Origin: Amphibalanus amphitrite
Lineage: Eukaryota > Arthropoda > Thecostraca > Balanomorpha > Balanidae
Length of the DNA: 64,000 nt
NCBI RefSeq assembly: GCF_019059575.1
Contig: NW_024881790.1
Location: 186,001 to 250,000 of the forward strand
Reading direction: 5' to 3'
Shown: in pieces, positions 33,250 through 44,249 of the stretch
How positions within the stretch are numbered: the first letter of the stretch is position 1
Layout of the letters: every line of letters begins with the position of its first letter
The notes under the pieces: generated by a model
Told to the model about the DNA's origin: nothing
Seen by the model: only the letters and a program-made list of their open reading frames with translations
Database searches by the model: none
Program-made: the position numbers and the translations under genes

Positions 33250-34640
33250 GCCTGAATAGGGCCCCCGAGACATCGACCTTGGCCAAAAAGCGTTCGTGTA
33301 GGCCCTCAGAAACTGGTGTGAGCCCTGAGATTACTGTGTGGGCTACTCAGGCACTTCTGTCGGGTCATCATGCATCGATTTGGGTCCGAGCTAGTGAGGG
33401 TTATCAGAAGCATCCTTTAGCCCTGCGACTTTAGAGGTTGGTGTGAGATCCTAAAAAAGAAAGTGAGGGCACTCCGAGGCTTGCAAAGGGCTTTTCCTCG
33501 GAGGTCGGCCTTGGCCGAACGGCGTTCCTCAAACTGGTGTAGGGCGCTGAGATTACTGAATGGGACTCTCGAGTATTGGCATGGGGCCCTCAGCTATCAG
33601 CACGGAGCCCTCAGGAGCCGGTAAGGGCTCCTCTGCGGCATGCATATTGCATAAGCCATCCGATCTCAGAGGCTGGTGTGAGATCCTAAACAAGAGCTGA
33701 GTGCACTTAAAAACCTGCCTAGGGCCCTCAGAGAGCAGCTTTGACCAGACGGCGGTCGTGGACGCCCTTAGAAACTGACGTAGGGGCTGCCTCAGTCGGT
33801 CGGCCCTCTCACATCAGCCTGGGGATCTCAGGAATCGGCCTGGGGCCCTCAAGAGCCGGTTAGGGCCCTTGGAAAGTGGCATTATACCCTGAGATAGCTG
33901 TGTAAGGCCCTCGGGTAACGGCTTGGGGCCCTCGGGCATCGGCCTGCGCCCCCGGGCATTGGCCAGAGGTCCTTGGATATCGGTCTGGGGGCCCTCAAGA
34001 GCCGGTGACTGGTGAGGGCCTTCAGAAACTGGTATGGGGCCCTGAGATAACTCTGTGGGCTTTCAGGTGCTGATGCGGGACCCTTAGGCATCGGCCCCAA
34101 GAGGGTGTTAAGGAGGGCAGGGGGCAGGGGCCCTCAAGAGCCGGTTAGGGCCCTCAGAAACTGGCGTGGATCCCTGAGCTAGCCATGTAGGTACTCAGAT
34201 ACCGGCGTGGGACCTTTAGACATCGACTTGGGGCCCTCGGGCATCGGCCTGGGCCAGAGGCGGATCCAGCTCAGAGGTTTGGGGGGGGGGGCAAACCATA
34301 AAAATTTATCGATTCTTTCCATGCATCGTCCATAGGCGTAATGTTAAAATCATGCCGTTTGGGGGGGGGCAAATGCCCATTTTGCCCCCCCCCCTGGATC
34401 CGCCACTGGCCTGGGCCCTCAAGAGCCGGTGGGAGCGCTAAAAATGGCGTGGGTGGGGTTCTGAGATAACCCCTGAGATAACACTAGAACCTGTTCAGTG
34501 TTCACGCCTTCAGGCACCGGTGCGGGACCATCAGGCTCGCGCTGGGGCCCTCGAGAATCGGCTTGGGACACTCAAGCGCCAGGGCCGCATGGGCCCCCAC
34601 AACGATCTGTGGGTGTGCAAAAATAGGTGTTTGCACACCC
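33250..34640. repeat. Degenerate GGGCCCTCAGG/CATCGGCCTGG minisatellite
   Basis: Many imperfect repeats of words such as gggccctcaagagccggt, ggccctcagaaactggtgt and ccctgagataactgtg, spaced roughly 35-45 bp. Frames across it are by-products of the repeat. The same word family occurs in the middle of 22101-23276. Confidence 0.8.
34256..34407. mobile_element. Miniature element with GGCGGATCCAG termini
   Basis: Ends AGAGGCGGATCCAG and CTGGATCCGCCACT, with G and C runs just inside, flanked by GGCCTGGGCC at 34246-34255 and 34408-34417. That direct repeat may be a TSD or simply the surrounding minisatellite. The core ttctttccatgcatcgtccat and taatgttaaaat is shared with the GGCGGCGGAAC elements. 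Confidence 0.75.
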
Positions 34641-35334
34641 TCAGGATTTTCAGGGTGTGCAATTGCACACCCTGCCCCCCGGAATCCGCGGTCCCTGGGC
34701 AAAAAAGCACTATTCCAGGCCCATTTTTGATTTTTTTTGCGATATTAGGTAAAAACAGAAGCTTCTTATCCTAGGAAAAATAAAATGGGAAATCATTGGA
34801 AGGTGGCACACTACCTTTAACCTACAAATATTTGATTTACTCTTGCCTGTAATCTCTCCTAAGGCATTGCCTTCGGCACTGCGCTGCTTCGCCGCGAGAA
34901 ATACTATGACGTCATTATTCACAGTTGAATAGCAACTGTTAGATATCATCCTTGATTTTGGTCAGCTTTGCGCAAGTAATCGCCCCCAGTTCTCAGGATT
35001 TTCCTTTCCTTCCCTCCCCCCCCCCCACACCCAATAACCTCGGTTCCCAACATTTCCCTTTTCTGTTTTGCTATTTTATTTCTTTTAATAATATTTCTTT
35101 TTAAATAATTTTTTTTTACATATTTCTTATTTATTTTTATAATATATTGAATGTTTTTATTTCTGGACATTTAAAAAAGAGAGAAAATATTTTTCACCAA
35201 TGGCAACGCTGCACACTTTCAATTTCCTCTCGACGTGTTTTGATCGTGTGGTGTCGGAAGGTGTAATTGCTTAGTGTATTAGTGATAATTTTGTTCTTGC
35301 GAGACATGTAAGTATGATTTTTGGATTCAGCATG
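34641..35334. other. Unassigned segment
   Basis: AT-rich with a short C run at about 35017-35027. No gene recognised. Confidence 0.45.
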
Positions 35335-35526
35335 TCAAAATACGTAGGAATGTGAAACAATTATCATTGATAAGTGCTTAGGACGTAAACTTGACATATA
35401 CCGAAAAGCCAGCTGCTGGTCCTCATCCCAGCCCTGAAGCCGACCAAACGTTTGAAAATCCTCACGGAAACGGGACAACGAACCCTTCCCACCGAAACGG
35501 GGTGCCGGTACAATAAAAGAACTCAT
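35335..35526 (-). pseudogene. Possible LTR-retrotransposon Gag fragment
   Basis: Minus-strand residues MSSFIVPAPRFGGKGSLSRF, then DFQTFGRLQGWDEDQQLAF, resemble the start of the capsid region of Ty3/Gypsy-type Gag (a P-x-F-x-G start, then a Trp-Asp motif and a helix). The similarity ends abruptly after about 40 residues. No protease, RT or LTR is nearby, so at most this is a relic. An unrelated host exon is possible. Confidence 0.4.
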
Positions 35527-35534
35527 TTTAAATT

Positions 35535-35907
35535 CCTGCTTAGGTATGTACCACATTAACTGGTTAGCCAAACCTGACCTGGCTTTACAGTGAACTCTAA
35601 TATCATTTCCATTGCGTATTCACTTTGATTTTTCGCACATTGCTCTGACACCACTACTGAATTGTTCATTGTCAAACACTCAAAACACAGTTCACCGACC
35701 CCGAAATCCCAGTTCCCCAGGCACAGTACCGTGAGTGCAGTGAAAGCCAGTCCTCTCCATCCGGCGCCTTGCCTGCTGCTCCTCGAATCAGCTGACGCGG
35801 TCCAGTGCAGCGCCGACGGGCCGCAGAGCTGGGCAGAGCTCCGAGCCGAGTCGCGGTGGGCGATACGGCCGGCTGGTGCCGATCACAGCAGCGAGGAGGT
35901 CGGACGC
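35535..35907. other. Unassigned segment
   Basis: No gene recognised. The right part is GC-rich. Confidence 0.4.
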
Positions 35908-35915
35908 CAATCGCT

Positions 35916-36520
35916 CAGTGCTGCCAGATGGGGAAGGCTGTAATCCTCCAGATCAGTTACAAAAATCCTCCAGATTCCTCCAAATCCTATTGGTAGATAT
36001 AGAAAGGCGGTCTTGGACGCTGCGGGGGGCTATACCCCCAAAAAAGTTTCACCAAATTCTATAAACTCATCGGATTTCGAATCCTTTCGCACTGCTGTGC
36101 AGTTTAAAGATCCTTTTTTCTAATAAAAGTTGTTTAGTTTTCGTTTTATCCTCCAAAAGAAACGAAAATTTTCGTCGATTTCGGGCGCTGCAGGAAGGCC
36201 GGGGGCATTTGCCCCAAATGTCCCCCTTAGATCCGCCAGTAGTTTGGTACCCTCGTAGATATAGCTACAGACAGACATTCTGCAGTCTCACGGTGATAAA
36301 GGACGTTATATATCCTAACGGGTAGGGTGACGCTGGGCAGGAAAATGCCTTTTTAGTCTTGAATGTGTTATATTTTTACATGAAATTGAATATAATAATG
36401 GGGCGACAAATCCTCCAGATTTTCCTCCAGAATCAAAAATCCTCCAAAAGCGAAATTTGTCCGCAAATAGAGTTCAAAATCCTCCAGATTTGCGGAAATC
36501 CTCCAAATCTGGCAGCACTG
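35916..36520. mobile_element. hAT-type non-autonomous element with AATCCTCCAGAT repeats
   Basis: The termini CAGTGCTGCCAGAT and ATCTGGCAGCACTG are perfect inverted repeats, flanked by a perfect 8-bp TSD, CAATCGCT, at 35908-35915 and 36521-36528. Near both ends the motif AATCCTCCAGAT or its variant AATCCTCCAAAT is repeated several times (about 35941-35988 and 36409-36510). 605 bp, non-coding. Confidence 0.93.
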
Positions 36521-36528
36521 CAATCGCT

Positions 36529-37072
36529 ATGGCGGTGCCGACTCGTCACTCGCGCACCAAATCACTGAGCACTGCACACTGAGCTCGCAGGCCGCAGCAG
36601 CGCGACGGCTGGGCCCAAGGCCATATATGCCTAGATCACCACAGGCCACTGCGCACTGATCGCTGTCTCTCAGCCTCCTCACGGACGTCACCTCCATCAC
36701 AGCTGAGACTGCTGGTAGCCGGTACCCGAAGATTGAAGAAGCAGGGGAACAGCGCAGCCCAAGACTAGGCACCCCTAGCTTCGATCAGGGTATATTGAGT
36801 GAAGGGTAGGACGAACTTTGGTAGGAATTTCTAGTATAACTACTAGAAAACCTACTATATGTGGTCGGGTCTAGCAAAAAGTTAGTTCAAACTAGAATAT
36901 GGTAGCGATTATGGTCGGCAGTCGTGACGCGCACGTGACATTCATTTCTTAAATTTCTTAAATAACAGGTTTTAGGGGCCGATTAGTGGGCAGATACATT
37001 CAATTAGCTATTAATAATTGATTATGCAAACATTCAAGAATCTACATCATTCAATTCTAGCCAAAATCACGC
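36529..37072. other. Unassigned segment
   Basis: No coding exon, repeat boundary or RNA recognised, apart from a palindromic actagaaattcctac / ctagtataactactag region near 36820-36855. Confidence 0.4.
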
Positions 37073-37146
37073 GGCGCTCCCAAGATTCGAACTCACGACC
37101 CTCGGATCCGTAGCCCGATACGCTACCGACTGCGCTACCGAGGACC
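37073..37146 (-). tRNA. tRNA-Arg(ACG)-like gene
   Basis: On the minus strand, 74 nt fold as a tRNA. Acceptor GGTCCTC pairs with GAGCGCC (six of seven pairs, one G-U). The D arm carries an A box, TAGCGCAGTCGGTAGCG. The anticodon stem TCGGG/TCCGA has loop CTACGGA, giving U33 and anticodon ACG. The B box is GAGTTCGAATC. The T stem has weak pairs, so a tRNA-derived repeat or pseudogene remains possible. No intron and no obvious terminator T run. Confidence 0.6.
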
Positions 37147-37980
37147 GCGCGCCGACGATCGGAGAGGCGGATCGCGGGTGCTGGCGTGCAGAGAAATCTT
37201 TACCCCGTACGCCGTAGAAGATCGGCTGGGTTTCGTGAAAAATGGTAGAGGAATTGTCGAAAGAAAATTCATCGATCTATCATTTGAGACTAAGAACCAT
37301 TGATTCCTTCAAAGATTGACCGAGATATCGCTCGCCGAAAACAGGCCATTTAACATGTAAACCCTATGGGCTGGTAGGAAATGTACGCCGTGGAGCAGCA
37401 GTGCTACCAACTAACTTCGGCGGGGGCCGAGCTTCGATAGCCCTTAGCTGGTCGATCTCCATGACGGCTCGTAACTGGTCCATCTTGCGATAAACTTGCT
37501 GAATAAATGTTCTTGCAGCAACGGCGCTCAGTCGACACTTACAAAGCCAAGTGGACCGAGGATCAGTCGACCGTAGCACGGCTCAAGAAGCGGAGCTCAG
37601 TGCTAGCGGGAACAGACGGCACTGCTGGACAGTCGCCGCGCAGCGGCCAGCATGTCGCAGTCTTCAGTCGGGACAAAAGGCGAAGTCGACCGACCTTACC
37701 GGCTGACAACTCGTCAGTGTTGCAGAGGCCGGAAAAACCAACGGCAGACATCCTGAACTGGCGATAGCTGCTCCGAAGATTTCAAACAGTCAGTTGAAAT
37801 CTTGAATTATTGAGGCCGCGAAAGCCGAAAGTAAGTAAAAAGTGGCATTTGTTATGATAATTATGCATTATCCTGGTAATTTTAGTTTAAATGAAATAAT
37901 GTGAGATTTATTTGATTGAAACTTAACATGGCAAATGATTTCAAGGTCAATTTTTACTTTTCCTTTGTTCTTGTTGCATA
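37147..37980. other. Unassigned segment
   Basis: Overlapping open frames at about 37364-37767 encode no recognised domain and are not clearly coding. Nothing else supported. Confidence 0.4.
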
Positions 37981-38226
37981 GGCGCGGGAGCCGGGGGGGC
38001 AGGGGGGGCAGCTTGCCCCCCCCAACTCTGGGGCCGTGGGGGCGGTGCCCCCACAGCTTTGAGACGGAATACCACACTTTTTTTGCAAATGTTTTCTTTT
38101 TTTGCTGAAAAAGCCGAGGGGTGAAAAATAAGTGGCCTAAAACCGGTGAGAAAACTAGATTTGGGGGTACCCTAGGTTAATCTCTATTATGGTGTGCCCC
38201 CCCAGTCGGAAAGTAGTTCCCGCGCC
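37981..38226. mobile_element. Miniature element with GGCGCGGGAGCC termini
   Basis: Starts GGCGCGGGAGCCGGGGGG after TA and ends TAGTTCCCGCGCC. The interior includes cagcttgccccccc, an aataagtggcctaaa block and ggatttgggggtaccctagg-like words. The same two ends recur far apart at 53257 and about 60122, suggesting an expanded copy there. Confidence 0.75.
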
Positions 38227-39578
38227 CCTGTGACTTGTTGTTGCAGTTCTTGATATTCCACTTCACTCACACATCAAATTGACTTCCTTAGCCACATATC
38301 TGATTCTTTTTAAGGACAAGACGTGTCGTGCACCACTACATGTATGTTGTGCAGCTGGCTCAAGATTCCTATATATAGCCAGGCTGCCCTACCGACACTG
38401 GCAAAATGAATGCTTCCTCGAACAAAGCTAACCAAAGGTGGGGCATTCCACGATAGATCGTACCAGGCCCGTCACCCTCATCTCTAAGATTTTAATGAAA
38501 ATCGGTCCTAGGGGTAATCATAGGCCCCAAAGACGCCTGGCAAAATATCAGACTTCTCAGATCAAAACTTTTTGAGTTATATTGCATTACATTTTTTTAA
38601 CTTCGGTATGTAACGGTGAGTTTGATGGCCTATAACTCAAGAACGGGTTAAGCAACCAACAAAAAGTAAACAACTTTAAGCTTGCGATGAATCAAAAATT
38701 AATATTACTATTTAAAAATTCCAAAGAAAAAATTTCATTGTTGACCAAAAACCTTAATCTTTTTTCATTTGCCTCTAATGACTTTCGGGACCAAAATTTT
38801 TCAAATTTTTATTTTTTCAAAATAATCTTCATGTCATTGCAAATCGACATGCAAAAAAATTAGAAAGGTGTTCTTTCTATAAGTTCCTCATTTTCCCGCA
38901 AACAAAATGGGTTTCGGAGGGGTTGATACGACCCCAACACGCCGTTTCGCTTCTAATAGAGCTAGAGCCTCGCGGAAAAAACGGGCGTGTGTGCCGTTAC
39001 AAGTCGCAGCGATTGGTACCCGATTTTAAGGTCTCAGGTTAACAGGTAGCGTCTGAGGTCAGGTCACGTGACTGAAGTTACGGGTTCGGTTTTTAGTAAA
39101 TAACTTCGCAAAAAATGGCCGCAGAGCCGCGATTTTGGCATCATTGTGTTCGCCTAGCTCAGGTGCATCGAATGGTATACTTTTTTGCTAGGGTGAGGTC
39201 AACTTGAGTAGTTGACCTCGGGTCAAGGTCAGGTCAGAGCCCCTCAGGTCACGAAGCTGGGCAAAGGGTATCATATGGCATATCATTCGATTCGGAAGGT
39301 CTTCCCGAGTCCATTGGTGGCTTTCCCGACTATCTAGCTCTATTTGATCGGGAGTTATTGACGAAAAACTCGTACGACCCTAGTGACGTCATAAATGGCG
39401 TCACGCAAGGTTAACAATGCAAAAGTAAAGCATTGGACTTTGCAAGGAGTGCATGAAATCACGATACCATGTACGTGGGATAGTTTTAGATCATTCTCGG
39501 CGCCAAAATAACAGTTTTTATATTTCCCCATTGATTTATAACAGTGATGTCACGTGACCGACCTGACCTCATGTAACC

Positions 39579-40208
39579 CAAGGCCATATATACCAGGTAG
39601 GGTCGTCCGGCGATTCTACCTTTTCGTGACGTCAGCTCGTGACGTCATTTGGAGTCAAGTCTCGAAGCCCCGTTCAATCCCCATGTAAATGAGCGATTTT
39701 CGAAGCACTGTAGAATGGAGTCTGCACAAGATATATCAAACCTAAGTATCTTATCTGAAAGAGCAGACAATTTTCTGCAAGTTATCTATTACGTGTTTTT
39801 CGCTAAATCTTTTGCTTTTTTCACAAAAGCGTAAAATGTCCCCCCATGTCTCCGCAGCCTCCCTGCCGCCGGCCGCCGCGCGGTCGCGGTAGTGTAGTGG
39901 TTAGCGTGCCCGCGCAGTATTCCTAAGGTCCCGAGTTCGAATCTATGCGGTGCGGAACTTTAATTGCAATTCCAAGCTGAATATACGCACATCCATAATA
40001 AATTATTATTCGTATAGCTAAACTGTCACCAAGCTATCCATATAAATTGACTTCACCCAAAATATCGGCAACATTCTATTAAAATATAAATTCAAATATG
40101 GCGGCTTGGACTGCCGCGTGCGTTAGGCTCCGCCCATAGCTCCGCCCACATGCGTGACGTCATTCGTGTTAGTGGACACGCAGAGAGATAGGGGACGACA
40201 TGGGCCTG
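39579..40208. mobile_element. Insertion with 8-bp TSD inside element P
   Basis: ATGTAACC occurs at 39571-39578 and again at 40209-40216, while copy 1 of element P has the site once, as GGTTACAT near 27442. The 630-bp insert begins CAAGGCCATA and ends CATGGGCCTG. These are weak CA/TG-type termini compatible with a hAT-like element, and they share only the GGCC core. It carries a tRNA-like sequence at 39885-39957. Confidence 0.85.
39885..39957 (+). tRNA. tRNA-like sequence inside the nested insertion
   Basis: A box GGTAGTGTAGTGGTTAGCGT and B box GAGTTCGAATC occur at tRNA-like spacing, and the 5' part is close to tRNA-Asp/Glu-type genes. The anticodon stem does not pair cleanly. Read as a pseudo-tRNA or SINE head. 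Confidence 0.45.
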
Positions 40209-41023
40209 ATGTAACCTTGAAAAATTCCCAGATATACAAGTTGTGAGACCTCTGGAGGACACCATGTATGCGTCCTGTAACTTTCATCTCGGACAGCTAT
40301 GGTCATTGGCGTCCAAAACAATGTCAGAACCAAACAGCCTTTTTCACCCTCGCGCTTATAGGAAAGAGGGTTGAATGAACCCTCTTTTCACTTTTTTCAG
40401 ATGACTCAGACTTGAATTGAAATTTCAGTAACCCGTGATGTCACTAGGCAGCTTTACCACGCCATTTGTAAGCTCCCCTCCCGAAATCACTATTCGAAAC
40501 CGTTATCGTGACGTAAAATAAATACATTTATAGAAAGAACACCTTCCTAATTTTTCGCATACTTCTTAACAATCAGCCAAATATTTTTTTAAAGAAATAA
40601 AAATTCAGAAAAATTTGGTCCCAAAGTCCAAAAAATGCAAATGAAAGAAAACTCGATATGTCATATATGAAAAATAGCGTATTTTTCGAAATTTCAAAAA
40701 TACATATTAATCTCTGTTTCATTGCAAGTTCAATGTTATATAACATTTGGCATTTGAATAATCCGTCTTAGAGTTACAGCCCGCCAAACTTAGCGCTGCA
40801 AAGCAAGATCCAAAAAATGTTATACACCATAACTCAAAAAATACTTATCTGATAAGCCTGAAATTGTTACAGGTGGATTCAGAGCCCCTGATTACCCCTG
40901 AGACTAATTCTCGTCAAATTCCGAGAGATGAGGGTGTCAAATTGGAAAAAAGTGGTACGATCTATCGTGGAATGCCCCACGTGCCATCAAGTCAACTGTC
41001 TAAATCTGAACAGGAAGGAAGCC

Positions 41024-42194
41024 ACGGTCGTCAAGTTAGATGTAAGTGAATCCTAATCTATAATCTAAGATTCGGAATCAGGTGAGCCCCTACGATTTGG
41101 ACCAAACTTGGTCAGTGGATAGTACGTAACGTCCTGATTACGATGCACCCAAAATCTAAGCTCGGCCCGCCATATTTACGAAGTTACGGATGTTTGAATT
41201 TCAAGGTCATTCGGGAGAGCCCCTACGATTTCCGTCAAAATTTGTGTACGGACACTCTAGATGCTCCTCATTACGAATATCACAAAATTCAAGCTCGGCC
41301 CGCCATATTTATGAAGTTACGGAGGTTTGAATTTCAAGGTCATTTGGGTGAGCCCCTGCGATTTCCGTCAAAATTGGTATATGGACATATTACATCCTCC
41401 TCATTACAAATATCATAAAAGTTAAGCTCGGCCCGCCATATTTTTCAAGTTACGTAGTCACAAAGTTACGGAATTTCAAGGTCATTCGGAGAGCCCCTCC
41501 GATTTTCGTCAAAATTTGTATGCGGACACATTACATGTTCCTCATTACGAATATCGTAAAAGCTAAGCTTGGCCCGCACTATCTCAAAAGTTAATGAGGT
41601 TTGAAACTCACTGAAATTCAAACCTCAGTAACTTTTGAAATAGCGCGGGCCGAGCCTAATTTTTATGATATTCGTAATTAGGAGCATGTAATGTGTCCGC
41701 ATACAAATTTTGACGAAAATCGGAGGGCTCTCCGAATGACCTTGAAATTCCGTGACTTTGTGACTACGTAAGAAAAATATGGCGGGCCGAGCTTAACTTT
41801 TATGATATTCGTAATGAGGAGGATGTAATATGTTCGTATACCAATTTTGACGGAAATCGCAGGGGCTCACCCAAATGACCTTGAAATTCAAACCTCCGTA
41901 ACTTCGTCAATATGGCGGGCCGAGCTTAAATTTTGTGATATTCGTAATGAGGAGCATCTAGAGTGTCCGTACACAAATTTTGACGGAAATTGTAGGGGCT
42001 CTCCCGAATGACCTTGAAATTCAAACATCCGTAACTTCGTAAATATGGCGGGCCGAGCTTAGATTTTGGGTGCATCGTAATCAGGACATTACGCACTATC
42101 CACTGACCAAGTTTGGTCCAAATCGTAGGGGCTCGCCTGATTCCGAATCTTAGATTATAGATTAGGATTCACTTACATCTAACTTGACGACCGT
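41024..42194. mobile_element. Fold-back element with 9-bp TSD (Mutator-like size)
   Basis: The whole 1171 bp is a near-perfect palindrome centred at about 41605, with termini ACGGTCGTCAAG and CTTGACGACCGT. It is flanked by a perfect 9-bp direct repeat, AAGGAAGCC, at 41015-41023 and 42195-42203. Each arm contains about four tandem units of about 125 bp (gcccctacgatttccgtc, then ctcggcccgccatattt, then gaatttcaaggtcatt). A 9-bp TSD with very long inverted repeats fits Mutator-like non-autonomous elements; that assignment is inference. Confidence 0.9.
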
Positions 42195-42404
42195 AAGGAA
42201 GCCTAGCTTTCAGCATAGGCACCAGCTTGTGTGAAGCTGTGACTTTCAGGGTGTGCACCACCCAGTGTTCATTTCTGTTAACATCAAAAATGTGTGACCA
42301 TGAAGGGAAACCCTTGTGAAGGCAATATATCTTGACCATATATTCCCTATAGATTATAAAATCCCCTTTGCAACCAACTACCCTAAGATTAACAGGGCAC
42401 TTAA

Positions 42405-43291
42405 CCCTCGCCCGTATTGGTGTTTTTCCAGCCGCGAACGTATAAGGGGGGGGGGGTCCGTTGGACCCCCCCCTTGCCGTTTCGCCCCTGATCGAGCTAG
42501 AGCTTCGCGGAAAACACGAGCGTGTTGCCCGTCACGAGAGGAAGCCGATGATACCTAATTTTAAGGTCCTAGGTCATTGGTTGACCTTGCAGGTCAGGTC
42601 AATGACCCAAAAGTCGGGAAAATCGGGACCTGTTAAAACGTCGTAAAGTGTGGCTGCTATGGGGGTTTTCGGGGCGCCGATCACGAATATCATGTTAGTT
42701 TTGATCACAGATGATGTCTTTATGCATTTAGTCCAGGTCGGGTCAGGTCAGGTCAGGTCAACCAGTAGGGGTCCTGCCGGGTATTCCTAGTAGGTGTCAA
42801 CCGCCTCTGACAGCTTCGTAACATGTTACGAAGGTACCAAAACTACTTCGTAAACGTTCATATGGTTACTAAATTCGAATTCAGCTAAAAAAACTGGCCC
42901 AGAAACATGTAAAACTCGAAAAAGTGAACCGAGGTCACCAAAGGTCAATGACCTGACCTGACCTTCAGATGACCTTGACACCCACCCTAATGCATGGGGG
43001 CAACATCATATCACATGTTTGAACGCTTGAAACCACGAAAAGACTGCAAACGCGCGGCTAATGCGAGCCGACATACGCCGAATCGCGATTCCGGCCAAAC
43101 ATGGTCTCGAAAAGTAGGTCACAGGTCAAAGGTCATTGGGGTCAGGGTCATGAAATTTTCAGGGTGGGTGTAAAATTGATCAACGCGAGGGTACTGAAAG
43201 TTTCGTTGCGATCGGCCGCTTTTTACGCGAGTTATTCGCGAAAAACCATGGGGGGGGGTCCGTTCGACCCCCCCCCCTATACGGGCGAGGG
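42405..43291 (+). mobile_element. Family D TTAA-flanked element
   Basis: TTAA at 42401-42404 and 43292-43295. The left end is doubled (CCCTCGCCCGTATTGG, then CCGCGAACGTATAAGGGGG); the right end is CTATACGGGCGAGGG. Hairpin cores are GTCCGTTGGACC and GTCCGTTCGACC. Interior AGGTCA arrays lie at about 42733-42760, and there is a CGTAACATGTTACG palindrome near 42816. Inverted relative at 56274-57150. Confidence 0.93.
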
Positions 43292-43295
43292 TTAA

Positions 43296-44245
43296 ATAAC
43301 CATGCATTATTCCTCTGATAATGCTTTTTATGTTTTCAGATAGGTACATGTTCTTTCGTCCTGATTTTTTTCAAGGATACTTATCACTCGAGTTTTTTTT
43401 TTTGAAAGTGTGATGCATGTAATTTAATCTTGATGTGTTCTTAGATCGAAGATCCTGCTCGCAGTCGCAGCTATGGCTCATTGCCTACCATGGCCAAAGC
43501 TTCTTTGAGAGGGTTACTGTCAAAAGGCCGTGATCAGCTGAATGGGCGAAAACATAGTGCACCATGAGATGCTCCGATCGCGGCATCCGCTATATAAAGC
43601 ATTATACTAATTGGTCAGTAAAGCCGCTGAGCATGAACAAGAGTGTTTACCATTCTAATAATATGCCGTACATAATAATAACATTTAATTTAATTGCATT
43701 ATCTAGGACAGTGTCGAGTTCATGCCTGAAGCAACAATCGAGCAGCAGACGATCACGCGCAAAACCGTTGAATTAAATCGCTGTCTCGACTCTCAAGGCT
43801 ATTAAAACCAGGTAGAACGCTCCCGACGAAAAACTGGGGACAAACATTAATTTTATAACCGCGACTCGGGACCAAACAAACTCAGGTTGCCATGGTAACG
43901 GGGCAAATTTGGCATGAGTATGCACCTAATAACTCATTTTTCAACGAATTGTTTAAAAAAAGCAAAAAGACTTGTCGGACCACTACTAGAATGAATTGCA
44001 GTGTTCATAACCGACCAGAGTTTTTATCAGACTGGCCTAAATAATATCAAAACCAAGTCCTAAACTGAGCGGCCCGTGCTGCTATAGGTTACCTCTAACG
44101 CTCTGGCCCCCAAAATCGTCACTGGCTTATCAGCCAATGAGCGTCGAGTATTGTCGTACGCTGATTGGTGGGATTACTGCAGTTATTGTTTAGAATGCTT
44201 ACGATGCTGACAGCGCTAGCGAAGGTGTCTCCACTTTTCGTAATG
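43296..44245. other. Unassigned segment
   Basis: No gene recognised. A GTTGCCATGGTAAC-type palindrome occurs near 43887. Confidence 0.45.
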
Positions 44246-44249
44246 TTAA

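Larger units (their letters stand above)
38439..40979 (-). mobile_element. Fold-back element P, copy 2 (inverted, with nested insertion)
   Basis: Same 26-bp inverted termini as 26675-28567, in reverse orientation. Removing the insertion 39579-40208 and one TSD leaves 1903 bp against 1893 bp in copy 1. Sequence agreement is high throughout. Non-coding. Confidence 0.9.

Noticed and set aside
37364..37767. Overlapping frames on both strands as a host exon
   Set aside because: No domain, no consistent codon bias and no convincing splice sites; left as unassigned.
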